Shown here in pieces: positions 46,532 to 55,858 of a stretch of DNA of 64,000 bases. The notes under the pieces were generated by a model that made no database searches, was not told the origin of the DNA, and saw only the letters and a list, made by a program, of their open reading frames with translations. How positions within the stretch are numbered: the first letter of the stretch is position 1; each line of letters opens with the position of its first letter. Made by a program: the position numbers and the translations under genes. This DNA is from Alopecurus myosuroides (taxonomy: Eukaryota; Streptophyta; Magnoliopsida; Poales; Poaceae), in contig CM054057.1 in the NCBI GenBank assembly GCA_028641055.1, positions 396,226,541-396,290,540 on the forward strand. Direction: 5' to 3'.

Positions 46532-46808
46532 TTGTCGGATGCGCATATCCTGTATCCTTGTATAGTTTGCAAAACTGTTGTAAGGTGTATAACCTTGTAT
46601 GTATGCTTTTTTCCTGTAATGCTTAGTTGTAGGCGTAGCCCCCGTGTGTTTATGGGGTGTGTTCCTGTAACTTTTGAGCGCGTAAAAATAGGAAGTTGCG
46701 AATGAATAATATGGAGAAACCATGTTTTTATTGCGATGACTGAGAAGCCATGTATTCGAGCTACAAGAGTGGCTAGTATAGCCTTATTTGTTGTGAGAAC
46801 AAGTAAAC
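46532..46808. other. Convergent gap between antisense gene and gag-pol
   Basis: The antisense gene stops at 46531 and the integrase frame stops at 46809, pointing at each other. The gap is AT-rich and should hold the ends of both transcripts. No clear element is visible. Confidence 0.5.
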
Positions 46809-48713
46809 CTAGGGATAGAATTTGCGGAGGTGCGCAATATTCCAAGGATTGGAATAGATTCCTCCAGTCGATGGATTCTTCAACCTGTAGGCTCCGCCTG
46901 GGATTACTTCGTGTATGATGAAGGGTCCTTCCCAGGGTGGTTCGAGCTTATGTCCTTCCTTCTGCTTGAGTCGCAGCACTAAATCTCCAACCGCGAATGC
47001 TCTGTGGCGTATTCGGCGACTATGATAGTTTCGCAGGGATTGCTGATATACTGCGGATCTGGCCAGTGCGATGTCCCGCATTTCGTCGAGTGCATCCATA
47101 TCTTCTGCGAGTGCCCTGTTAGAGGTTTCTTCGCTGTAGGCCACAACTCGTGGGGCGCTGAATCGAACGTCCTCGGGGAGGACTGCTTCTGCCCCGTATA
47201 CCATGAAAAATGGCGTGTATTTTGTAGATCGGTTAGGAGTTGTGCGGAGGCTCCATAGGACAGAGGGTAATTCATCCGCCCAATGTCCTGCGGCGGGATG
47301 TAGACGATCCAGTAGGCGTTTCTTGATGCCAGCCGAAACTAAGCCGTTGGATCTCTCGACTTGTCCGTTCGTTTGCGGGTGGGCAACGGAAGCAAACTTG
47401 AAGTTGATGCCCTTTTCCTCGCAGAACTGTTGCGTTTCCTTTGCTGTGAAATTTGTACCATTGTCTGTAATGATGTCGTGTGGCACACCAAATCTGCATA
47501 CGATGGAGTCGAGGAACTTGACGGCGCATTGGGCACTAGCTGAAGTTACTGGCGTGGCCTCGATCCATTTGGTGAATTTGTCGACTGCGACCAGCAAGTG
47601 TGTATATCCTCCAGGGGTGGACTTGCGTAGTGGTCCGACCATGTCTAGCCCCCATTGTGCGAAGGGCCATGCAATGGGTATCATGTGCAATTCCGTAGCA
47701 GGTGCATGTGGTCTTGGTGCGAATCGCTGACAGGCATCGCATCGTTCGACCAGGTTCTTTGCGTCGGTAGCTGCTGTCAGCCAGTAGAATCCTGCTCGGA
47801 AGGCCTTCCCCATTATTGTTTTCCAGCTAGCATGATGTCCGCAGTCTCCTTGGTGGATGTCATGGAGCAATTCTTTGCCGTCTTCGGGTGCGATGCAGTG
47901 CTGAAGTATTCCCGAGATGCTTTGCTTGTATAATTCCCCATTGACTACCCGAAAGGATTTGCTGCGTCTGATTATTTGTCGAGCCTCGCGTGGGTCAGCC
48001 GGGAGCTGTCTGTTGGTCAGGTAGTCGAGATATTTCTGCGTCCAGACTGGCTCGACCAGAAAAACCTGTCGCGATATGTTATGAATGAGCTCGATAAGGG
48101 CGACTTGCAGGCTGACCTCTGTTTCTGGCACTGCTATTGCTTCTGCAGCTTTCTTGATTTTTACCGATCGCTTGATCATTCGTTCGAAATATATTCCTGG
48201 TGGTATGGGTCTATTCGTGGAACCCATGTTTGCCAGTCGATCTGCTTCTTCATTGCTGGATCTTGCGATTTGCTTTAGCTCGCATCCTTTAAAACTTCCT
48301 TCGAGTAGATTGTACATGTCGCGATACGCGATCATGTTTTCGGCGATTGCGTCACACTCTTTCATTGTTTGTTGCACAATGAGATTGGAGTCGCCGTAGA
48401 TCATTAGGCGAGTAGCTCCACAGGCGATTGCCATCTTCATCCCGTGCAACAAGGCTTCGTACTCTGCGTCGTTGTTTGATGCCGGATCATCTGGTGGAAA
48501 ATCCAATCGTAGGACGTATTGCAGCTTGTCTCCCTGAGGTGATATAAGGACTATTCCAGCTCCTGCTCCTTCGTTTCTATTGGACCCGTCAAAGTACATT
48601 ATCCAATTGCTCGTGTACTCGGGTGGTCCTGGCGTTTGTAATTCTGTCCATTCGCTTAGGAATTCAACAAGTACTTGGGATTTGATTGCGCTTCGTCCTG
48701 CGTAAGTGATGTC
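46809..48713 (-). CDS. Second RNase H and integrase part of gag-pol
   Basis: Minus strand, in the same frame as the RT part and separated from it only by the TAG at 48714-48716. It opens with an archaeal-type RNase H (MYFDGSNRNEGAGAGIVL; NNDAEYEALLHGM; IYGDSNLIVQQ), the second RNase H typical of Tat elements. The integrase follows, with its zinc finger (GHHASWK ... CDACQRF) and a complete DDE triad (LDMVGP, TDNGTNF, NGQVERSNG). The C-terminal SH3-like end is HLRKFYP before the stop at 46809. Open through about 635 codons, so the domain itself looks intact. No chromodomain. Confidence 0.9.
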   Translation of the reverse strand, partial: DITYAGRSAIKSQVLVEFLSEWTELQTPGPPEYTSNWIMYFDGSNRNEGAGAGIVLISPQGDKLQYVLRLDFPPDDPASNNDAEYEALLHGMKMAIACGATRLMIYGDSNLIVQQTMKECDAIAENMIAYRDMYNLLEGSFKGCELKQIARSSNEEADRLANMGSTNRPIPPGIYFERMIKRSVKIKKAAEAIAVPETEVSLQVALIELIHNISRQVFLVEPVWTQKYLDYLTNRQLPADPREARQIIRRSKSFRVVNGELYKQSISGILQHCIAPEDGKELLHDIHQGDCGHHASWKTIMGKAFRAGFYWLTAATDAKNLVERCDACQRFAPRPHAPATELHMIPIAWPFAQWGLDMVGPLRKSTPGGYTHLLVAVDKFTKWIEATPVTSASAQCAVKFLDSIVCRFGVPHDIITDNGTNFTAKETQQFCEEKGINFKFASVAHPQTNGQVERSNGLVSAGIKKRLLDRLHPAAGHWADELPSVLWSLRTTPNRSTKYTPFFMVYGAEAVLPEDVRFSAPRVVAYSEETSNRALAEDMDALDEMRDIALARSAVYQQSLRNYHSRRIRHRAFAVGDLVLRLKQKEGHKLEPPWEGPFIIHEVIPGGAYRLKNPSTGGIYSNPWNIAHLRKFYP

Positions 48714-50009
48714 CTAAGCGCCCAACTCGATGTTCCATTTTGCTATTCTTCCGGACGCCATAGGGTTGTTCATGATCGTCCCGAGTGACGCATCATTAAC
48801 CACTGTAATGGCGTGTTCCTGGAAATAATGCTTGAGCTTGCGGGCGGTAAGAACAACTCCGTACGCGAGCTTCTGGTAGTGAGGGTAGCGTTTCTTGCAT
48901 GGTGAGAGTACTTCGCTGATGTAATATATTGGACGTTGAACTCCGTACGCTTTGCCTTCCTCAGGTCGTTCGACCACGATTGCTGTGCTGATGACCTGGT
49001 TTGTGGCGGCTAGGTACAAGAAAAGTGGCTCCCCTTCTCGCGGTGTTGCGAGGATGCGCCTACTTTGCAATGACCGCTTCAAATCTGCGAATGCTTGCTT
49101 AGCTTCGGGTGTCCACTCGAATTTGTCTGTCTTCTTCAACAACTTGTAGAAGGGTAATGCTTGCTCCCCTAATCGTGCGATGAATCTGCTTAGGGCGGCT
49201 AATCGCCCTGCGAGCTGTTGTACTCCGCGCAGGTTGGTTGGCTCCTTCATGGTTAAGATAGCTTGTATTTTCTCCGGGTTGGCTTCAATGCCTCTGGCGG
49301 ATACCAGGTACCCGAGAAGTTTTCCTGCCGGAACGCCAAAGACACATTTGGTCGGATTGAGCTTGATCCTGTACGCGTTGAGGGCATCGAATGTTTCTCT
49401 AATATCTTCAAGGAGTGTGTCCTCAAATCGAGTCTTGATGACAATGTCGTCAACGTACACTTGCACGTTCTTGCCAATGAGGTTGGCGAGGCATCTTTGC
49501 ATGCATCGATGATATGTTGCGCCTGCGTTCATCAGCCCGAAGGGCATTGTTGTGTAGCAGTAGACACCGTGAGGTGTGATGAATGCTGTCTTTTCTTCAT
49601 CCTCCTTTTTCATTCGGATCTGATTGTATCCCGAATAGGCGTCCAGGAAGGAGAGGCGTTGGCAGCCTGCTGTAGAATCCACGATCTGGTCGATTCGCGA
49701 GAGGGGAAAATTATCCTTGGGGCAATGCTTATTTAACGATGTGTAGTCGATGCACACCCGAAGGATATCCATGTTCTTTTTGGGGACCAACACCGGATTT
49801 GCTAACCAAGTGGATATCTTGATCTCCCTGATGAATTTCGCAGCTAGCAATCTGTTTACTTCTTCTCCAAGCGCCTTTTGCTTGGGTTCTGAAAATCTTC
49901 GCGTGGTCTGTTTGATGGGTTTAGCGTCTGGAAAGACTTCGAGTGAGTGCTCGGCAAACTCCCTGGGTATTCCTGGCATATCTGAGGGCTGCCAGGCAAA
50001 AATTTCCCA
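48714..50009 (-). CDS. Reverse transcriptase and RNase H part of gag-pol
   Basis: Minus strand. It lies between in-frame TAG codons at 50010-50012 and 48714-48716. RT motifs are IDYTSLNKHCPKDNFPLSR, FLDAYSGYNQI, MPFGLMNAGATY and VYVDDIVIKT. It is followed by the connection and the first RNase H (LFLYLAATNQVISTAIVVE; LKHYFQEHAITV). Length and motifs are normal for the Tat lineage. The three TAG codons are the only breaks in an otherwise single gag-pol frame. The TAG at 50010 stands where a CAG would read naturally before WEIFAW. Confidence 0.88.
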   Translation of the reverse strand, partial: WEIFAWQPSDMPGIPREFAEHSLEVFPDAKPIKQTTRRFSEPKQKALGEEVNRLLAAKFIREIKISTWLANPVLVPKKNMDILRVCIDYTSLNKHCPKDNFPLSRIDQIVDSTAGCQRLSFLDAYSGYNQIRMKKEDEEKTAFITPHGVYCYTTMPFGLMNAGATYHRCMQRCLANLIGKNVQVYVDDIVIKTRFEDTLLEDIRETFDALNAYRIKLNPTKCVFGVPAGKLLGYLVSARGIEANPEKIQAILTMKEPTNLRGVQQLAGRLAALSRFIARLGEQALPFYKLLKKTDKFEWTPEAKQAFADLKRSLQSRRILATPREGEPLFLYLAATNQVISTAIVVERPEEGKAYGVQRPIYYISEVLSPCKKRYPHYQKLAYGVVLTARKLKHYFQEHAITVVNDASLGTIMNNPMASGRIAKWNIELGA

Positions 50010-50042
50010 CTACTCACGGAGGAGTTTGACGAGCGCGCTTTC

Positions 50043-53000
50043 CTATGCTTGCGAGAGGGTTGTTGAAACCATCGCTGTCTTCGCAGGGTCTGTCGGGTGC
50101 ACTTGATGCTTTCGGGTGTCGCTGTTGGCGCTAAATTCTAGTTCAGGCGCATTTTTCTTTGTGAGGGGCATCACGGAGTGATCCGTGGTTTTTGCCAGCT
50201 CTTGAAGTTCTTCGTGCATCCCGAAAGATTTTGCGATCTCGTTGAACTCAATGTCGTATTTGTTGGATTTCTGAAAGTCTCCGTCAATGGTGATTACACC
50301 GTGTTCGCCAGGTAATTTGAGCTTCAAGTAGGCGTAGTGAGGTACTGCCATGAATCTGGCGAACGCTGTTCGACCCAAGATGGCATGGTACTGTGAAGGC
50401 CAGTCGACAACTTCGAAGTCGAGGAACTCTCTCCTGTAGTTGCTCTGCGTGCCTAGCACAACTTCTAGGTTGATTGTTCCGAGTGGACGGACTGCCTTGC
50501 CTGGAACTATCCCGTGGAAGGATGTTTCTGATTCCGGGAGGCCATCCAAGTTCTTGTTCATCCGACGGAGTGTATCCGCGTAGATAATGTTGAGACCGCT
50601 GCCCCCATCCGTGAATACGCGGGCTAAGTCGTAGTTGCCAATTTGCGCCTGCATGACGAGGGCGGCGTGTCCTGGTCGATCGACTCGTGGTGGGTGATCT
50701 TTCATCGAGAACGTGATTGGTTGGTCCGCCATTTTCAGGTACTCGGTCTTCGTTGGCGGTGTCTGCACTGCCATGCATAATTGCCTTGTGTTAGTCTTTT
50801 GAGCTCTGCGAGAGGGGCATACCTTCTGGATCATTGCGAGTTGACCTGTCGGGTTCGGATACGCGTTTGCTCCGGCGTTCGGTGGTGCGGGTACTGCAGC
50901 TAGCGCCATGTTTGGGTTTGCGGGTGGAGGTGGTGGTGGCGGCGGCTGGAATCCTTGGTGCCCTCCTCCTGGAAGCGGCGTGTAATTTTGAGTAGAGGCA
51001 GATCTTTTCCTCGCGAGTGCGTCCGAGATGTCATGGAACTTTCGGCGATCCTTAAGCAAGTGTGTTGCCTTGGTTTTGCCCGTGCGCTTATCTGTGAATA
51101 GATGTAGCGAGCAGTATGCATCTAGGTCTTCCTCGGGGGATTTTTCTTCGGCCTTTGGTCTCCACTCGCGATTTCCACGGCGACCGGAATCGCGGTTTCG
51201 AGTGAATTCCGCGGCAACCAACTCCTCTCTATCCTCATGATCGTAATATTTTCTTCTTTTTCTTCGACCGTGACGATCGTCATCGTGTGCGGGTGACGAT
51301 GCTCTTTCGTTGCGTACCGCATCTTCTCCGCTAGCCCACTTTTCGGCTATGATCATCAGCTCCCCAATAGTCTTGGGTGCAGCTCTGCCTAGCTCCTCTC
51401 GAAAGGCAGTTCTTCTGGCGCCCTTTGCGAAGGCTTCGATCGCTACTTCTTCTGAGATGGTTCCCGCGGTATTCCTGAGCGTTGTCCACCGCTGGATGTA
51501 TTCGCGTGTGGACTCGCCACTCTTCTGCTTGCAGGCTCGTAGTTCTTCGATTGTAGCTGGCCTCTTGTAAGTCGACTGGAAATTTTTGCAGAAGTCGCGG
51601 TGCAAATCATCCCACGATGCGTAGCAAGATTTTGGTCTTCTTTCCAGCCAACTGCGGGCTGCGCCAGTAAGATGCAAATTGAGGTATTGCATAGCCGTGT
51701 TCTTGTTCCCACGTTGGCATTTTACTGCCGTGAGGTAGTCGCTTAGCCATTGAGAGGGCTCGAGTGAGCCGTCGTACTTCATCACCTCCGTGCTGAGCTT
51801 GAACCTTTTGGGTAGAGGTGCTTCGCGGATGCTGCGAGCGAAACAGAGTGCTCCACAGGTTTCGTCATCCGAGGAGCCGGACGAAGAGCGCTCGCGATAT
51901 CGCGAAGCCCTTGCCTTATCCACCCTTTTTTGAGCGAGATCTGATCGCGCGTCGTATTCTGGCCGGTCGCGGTCGTCATCTTTCCTTGGTTCCTTGCTTC
52001 GTTTTCTCGAGCGGCCGCTATGGTGCCGCGAGTTTCTGTCTCTCGGGCTTTCTTCACTGCTGCTTCGACTGTCGCCGCGGCGTCTAGCTTCTTTTCCTCG
52101 ACCGCGGCGTGGTGACTTATCCCTCCTTGGTGAAGAGCTTCTGTGTCTGCGGGGCGTTTCTTTATCTTTCTCTTTCTCCCTTCGCTCCTTCTTCTGCTTC
52201 TCTTCGACCTTCTTTCGATCGTGAGAGGCGAGCCTTGCGTCCGCCAATCCGAGTCCTTTTCGTATTTGCTTGTATTGCTCTGCCCGAGGGTCGCTTTCCG
52301 TCGGTTGGTTCATCTGCATGTAGGTTGCCGCGGCTAGAACCGCAGCAGCGGGAGTTTGCGGGTACACGTTGCCGTCATCGTCGACTCGCATGAGAGAAGG
52401 AGTGGTTGATATGTTTGTTTCGGGTATGGATTCATCGTTCCTAGACGTGGATACGTGTCCTTTCCTCGCGGGTCGGGTTCCGACCGAGGGTGTTACGGAT
52501 AGCCCACCTCGTCTCTGGCTTGACTCGTCCGCCGCTCTTCTTCGGCGGGCCAGATCTACCCGAGCATCTTTGATAATCGTGGATGCTCTCACCAGGTGAT
52601 AGTGGTAGGCCACCATGTCTTCGTGTGAGGATCTGGCTGCGGGTGGCTTGCTTGTTCGCATAGCTTCCTTCGCCCGTTTCCAGGATTCCCGCGAAACGCC
52701 GATTATGTTGCGCTCAGTCGCGCTGTGTTCTGTTTCCGAGCCTTGTTCCGATCCTGCCATGCAGACTTGAGCTAGTCGAAGCTCGTGCGTCCTAGGCGTA
52801 GGTCGAAGGTTTCCTTGGATTCTTGATGGTTCCTCCGTCGAGAGGGTGTGATAGTCGTTGGTGTTGAAGCGGATCGACTCGCCACTTTTCTCCAGGTAAT
52901 GGCGCGAGTCGACAGCTCCAGATTCAGTCTCCGATTCATCCGAGAAGTGGAGGATCCCGTCCCTGTTTGTCACGAATTTGAGGCTCCCGAACGTCAGAGT

Positions 53001-53102
53001 GACGCTCTCCTCCAGATCTTCGAATACCGGGCGCGATTCCGGCGAGTGCGGTGTGACCACGACAGATCCGATCCGTAAAGGATTGTTCGAAGCCGTAGTC
53101 AT
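50043..53102 (-). CDS. gag and protease of the Retand-type element
   Basis: Minus strand. The chosen start is the ATG at 53102 (MTTASNNPLRIGSVVV), the first ATG after the primer site; the frame is also open back into the LTR. An Arg/Ser-rich segment (RRDKSPRRGRGKEARRRGD, about 52130-52070) precedes the capsid core (YDGSLEPSQWLSDYLTAVKC; HLTGAARSWLERRP; NFQSTYKRP; CKQKSGESTREYIQRWTTLR). A degenerate zinc-finger-like stretch follows (YCSLHLFTDK ... THLLKDRRKF), where the expected last Cys is Arg. The protease has the active-site motif FTDGGSGLNIIYADTLRR (about 50600). It ends at the TAG 50043-50045, which interrupts rather than ends the polyprotein. Confidence 0.88.
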   Translation of the reverse strand: MTTASNNPLRIGSVVVTPHSPESRPVFEDLEESVTLTFGSLKFVTNRDGILHFSDESETESGAVDSRHYLEKSGESIRFNTNDYHTLSTEEPSRIQGNLRPTPRTHELRLAQVCMAGSEQGSETEHSATERNIIGVSRESWKRAKEAMRTSKPPAARSSHEDMVAYHYHLVRASTIIKDARVDLARRRRAADESSQRRGGLSVTPSVGTRPARKGHVSTSRNDESIPETNISTTPSLMRVDDDGNVYPQTPAAAVLAAATYMQMNQPTESDPRAEQYKQIRKGLGLADARLASHDRKKVEEKQKKERREKEKDKETPRRHRSSSPRRDKSPRRGRGKEARRRGDSRSSSEESPRDRNSRHHSGRSRKRSKEPRKDDDRDRPEYDARSDLAQKRVDKARASRYRERSSSGSSDDETCGALCFARSIREAPLPKRFKLSTEVMKYDGSLEPSQWLSDYLTAVKCQRGNKNTAMQYLNLHLTGAARSWLERRPKSCYASWDDLHRDFCKNFQSTYKRPATIEELRACKQKSGESTREYIQRWTTLRNTAGTISEEVAIEAFAKGARRTAFREELGRAAPKTIGELMIIAEKWASGEDAVRNERASSPAHDDDRHGRRKRRKYYDHEDREELVAAEFTRNRDSGRRGNREWRPKAEEKSPEEDLDAYCSLHLFTDKRTGKTKATHLLKDRRKFHDISDALARKRSASTQNYTPLPGGGHQGFQPPPPPPPPANPNMALAAVPAPPNAGANAYPNPTGQLAMIQKVCPSRRAQKTNTRQLCMAVQTPPTKTEYLKMADQPITFSMKDHPPRVDRPGHAALVMQAQIGNYDLARVFTDGGSGLNIIYADTLRRMNKNLDGLPESETSFHGIVPGKAVRPLGTINLEVVLGTQSNYRREFLDFEVVDWPSQYHAILGRTAFARFMAVPHYAYLKLKLPGEHGVITIDGDFQKSNKYDIEFNEIAKSFGMHEELQELAKTTDHSVMPLTKKNAPELEFSANSDTRKHQVHPTDPAKTAMVSTTLSQA

Positions 53103-53165
53103 TGGATTCCAACGAGAGTTTGATGTCGATGAAGCCGAAGATGCCGGTGATCCAGCGCCCGCCGT

Positions 53166-53182
53166 TCCCACAGACGGTGCCA
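53166..53182 (-). other. Primer binding site of the Retand-type element
   Basis: The minus strand reads TGGCACCGTCTGTGGGA, two bases inside the 5' LTR end. It is a near match to the TGGCGCCGTCTGTGGGA site of related elements. Confidence 0.75.
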
Positions 53183-53184
53183 AT

Positions 53185-53678
53185 TGTCGAATCCCTGACT
53201 CAACAAATCCCTTCGATGAACCTATCGGGTTTCGATTAGGAGAACCCATGAGCGCTGGTGGAATCGTCGGCTAGACAGGGGGCGAGATTTACCCAGGTTC
53301 GGGGCCCTCGTAGAGGTAAAACCCTTACTCCTGCCTCTTGTCGATCTGTATTGATGATTAGATCGGTTACAAAGGTTGTGCTCGAATCGAGAGTAGGTCT
53401 CGAGTTCAAGGCTTTTGGTCGTGCGGTATTGCTTGGTCCTCTCTCGGGAGCTCTCCTGGCCTTATATAGGCGGCTAGGTCTCAAGTTCAACCCGGAGAGG
53501 ACTCCAACCCTAGCTAGGTCGGTTACATGTTTTCTAACTTAACCCACAAGTTTAGTGCGGGTGGGCTTCACGTGGGCCTTCTGGAGTACTCCAAGGGCTC
53601 CTCTTCTTGGGCCTTCACCTTGGGCCTGAGAAGGGGTGTCCTTATCCGAAGGATCCAGAATCCATATCTTCGTCAACA
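53185..53678 (-). repeat. 5' LTR (right), 494 bases
   Basis: The minus strand starts TGTTGACGAAGATATGG at 53678 and ends GGGATTCGACA at 53185. The TATA box ccttatata is at 53460-53468. Confidence 0.9.
53460..53468 (-). promoter_or_regulatory. TATA box of the 5' LTR (element promoter)
   Basis: The minus strand reads TATATAAGG, about 210 bases after the LTR start and 360 bases before gag. It is the likely promoter of the gag-pol transcript. Confidence 0.6.
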
Positions 53679-53905
53679 GGCGAACAAAAAAGGCCTACCA
53701 CAGGTGCATTTCAGTTCGCATGGGACCATATCGCCAGTGGTAATCTCTTACCCCAGGCGAATTCCAGAATGCGTCTGTGGTAACTCATCATACCCAGGCG
53801 AATCAGCCTTGTGCGCCTGGGGTAACTGATCTACCTGTGGCGAACAAGCCTGGTGCGCCTGGGGTACATATGCGCATGTGGTATTAGATATTATTCGCCT
53901 GGGGT
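53679..53905. repeat. Subterminal repeats of the CACTA element
   Basis: Repeated motifs such as gcgcctggggta, ccaggcgaa and tgtggtaa occur in direct and inverted copies, the pattern expected within a few hundred bases of a CACTA terminus. Confidence 0.65.
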
Positions 53906-54147
53906 ATGTTTTTGCTGTGTCAAAAAATAAAAGAAACCAAAATACTCTCAGTTTGCACAAATATATATCAAAATGAAAGAAATAACAGAATAACAGGAAA
54001 ATGACAGAAATAAGTTTCATAGTCTCGAATAGAGATAGTTCAACAAATAATATAACCTCAATCATCAACACATAATACACAAGTTTATATTACATAGTCT
54101 CGAACAATAGTCTCGAACAGAGATAGTTCAACAAATCGATAGTTTAG

Positions 54148-54408
54148 CTAGACAAGCAAAACAACAAGTAGCATCAACACAAGGATTACAAGGAGTATCA
54201 GCACGGCGATGGCGAAGGTGGTCATCCGGGCCCTCATCCTCTCCGTCTTCTCTCTCGCTAGGTAAGTGGCGTATCGAGCTTCCGCCTCCACCATGGTCTT
54301 GTACCCCTTGTAGATGTTGCCGCTGAAACCGTGCACCTGTCTCCGGCATTGTTCCCAGTCGTCGTAGACTCCGGGAACCCTACCGATATACACAACATAC
54401 CATGTCAT
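54148..54408 (-). CDS. Small ORF: RNase H1 hybrid-binding (viroplasmin-like) domain plus membrane segment
   Basis: 86 codons from the ATG at 54408, which directly follows an acceptor-like TATGCACAG. Residues about 3-47 (WYVVYIGRVPGVYDDWEQC, then HGFSGNIYKGYKT) match the N-terminal domain of eukaryotic RNase H1, which binds RNA/DNA hybrids. The last ~24 residues are hydrophobic (VLILLVILVLMLLVVLLV) and would span a membrane. It lies just past the Ulp1 stop (54564) on the same strand, so it may be a last exon or a separate small gene. The domain match is strong; its purpose in a transposon is unknown. Confidence 0.65.
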   Translation of the reverse strand: MTWYVVYIGRVPGVYDDWEQCRRQVHGFSGNIYKGYKTMVEAEARYATYLAREKTERMRARMTTFAIAVLILLVILVLMLLVVLLV

Positions 54409-54563
54409 CTGTGCATAGGACAAAAATATGATTTTAGCATGGAAAGTGATAATAGACCGCAAATAACTATCAAAGAAATAGAAGCATCAAGGATTACGAA
54501 TAAAACACGACAAAAAAGGACTAAAAGTTATATGATGCAAGTGTATACTAACATTTTTTGAAT

Positions 54564-55858
54564 CCTATGGTCTCGGCGGGAACGGACGAACGCCTTCTAG
54601 CGTGTTGAATGTCCGGGTGTCATGTTGCTCTCGTAGGTGTGCTTCTATGTCACGGTTGCTCCGTGGTGCGTGGCCGTGGAAGAACAAGCCACCCCGAGTG
54701 ATGACATCCGACGCGAGTATCGCCGCTGGATGAGACGGAACTCAGCCCGCACATATTCATCGGGGTTGTTGGCCATCTTTGTGGTCAGGTCTCGGAGATG
54801 ACTTGGTAACAATACCTCTTGGGCATCCTTTAAGTACTCCCTCATCTAAAACATGGCATACCAAGCTTCCAACCTAGATTCTTGCTCCGATTGCTTGAGG
54901 TAGGGGAAGTTTGTTACGTGGTTGCACACGTAGGCGCCTCGGACTATTTTCTCCTGTTTTAGGGGCTTGCCTAAATCGGCGGCGAAGCCGTTGAGGGCAC
55001 TATTAAGAATAGCTCTTATGTCGCTGTAGTCCTTCTGCACCGCCCTTCCCGCATCGAGATAAATGCATACCGACCAATGCGGTTCCATGACGATGAGTGT
55101 GCATCCTCCGTTTCTGCGCAGAACATTTCGAACAAGCCATCAATATCATCAATCGGAATACTAAGGAGATTCTAGAAAGAATGTAACGACAGGAAGCGGA
55201 GAGGACACTTACTTGGGAAAGTATGGCATGAGAATGGTGTTCTTATCCTTGTTATCTATCAAAAAACCTGTTATATAGTTCGTGATAACAACCCAGTCCT
55301 TATGTGACCACAAGTAGTCCTCAACCATGTAGTAAGGGTCCATAATCGCGATGTGTGGGGTATTCTCCATGACCATATCATGCGCCATGATGAGCGATAC
55401 CAGGCGGACAATGCTTCGGTCGAGCTTTCCCAAGTGGAAGACCCTGAATATGTCTTCGTATCTGATGAAGAACACCTCTGCGGGATTTGTATCCACAAAG
55501 CCCACGGATCGGGGCATCTTAACCACGTATAGCGGGTAGGAGGGATGTTTCTCACGTAGAAGTTCATTCTCTCTGAACAAAATTCCATCGTGGATGCTCC
55601 TCATGTCACCACCCATGACAGCGACAACCTCTGGCGGCAGCATCGGCACCTATCTCATGCACCTTACTCCACGGGACGGCGGGCGGCAAACGGTCCAGGA
55701 CTCGGGCGGCCGCTGGCTGGCTACTAGAGGAGGCACTACCTTTCTTCTTGTTGGCTGTCAGCCTCTTCCGATGCTTCTTCGTCCTCAAGCACAGGGGAGT
55801 GCCGCTTTGTTTTCCCGCCTCCTCGGTCGTAGCACGGAGTGTATTCGGGGTAACCACC
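54564..55858 (-). pseudogene. Ulp1-like (peptidase C48-type) C-terminal half of CACTA ORF
   Basis: Minus strand. A linker (RATTEEAGKQS..., rich in Lys) leads, after a frameshift near 55648, into VVAVMGGDMRSIHDGIL and FFIRYEDIFRVFHLGKLD. A 99-base GT-AG intron (55114-55212) keeps the frame. After it come CTLIVMEPHWSVCIYLDAGR (catalytic-type His and Asp positions) and HVTNFPYLKQSEQESRLEAW. The nucleophile Cys expected a few residues after the Gln appears to be absent (Leu at the aligned place). A TAG lies at 54846-54848. The frame resumes with MREYLKDAQ and ends near TFNTLEGVRPFPPRP at 54564 after another shift. Probably never, or no longer, an active SUMO protease. Confidence 0.7.

Larger units (their letters stand above)
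40852..53678 (-). mobile_element. Tat/Retand-type Ty3/Gypsy element with an antisense gene
   Basis: LTRs are 40852-41345 and 53185-53678 (494 bases each; I count about 15 differences by eye). On the minus strand come the primer site, a gag-protease-RT-RNase H-second RNase H-integrase frame (53102-46809), then a 5.4 kb region carrying an oppositely transcribed multi-exon gene (42557-46531), and the polypurine tract. No matching 5-base duplication is visible: the left flank is acatg, the right flank ggcga. The two flanks belong to different transposons. Confidence 0.9.

Noticed and set aside
53679..53690. An intact CACTA terminus at the Retand border
   Set aside because: The sequence reads ggcgaacaaaaaagg with no CACTA bases and no 3-base duplication, so the terminus is missing or altered.
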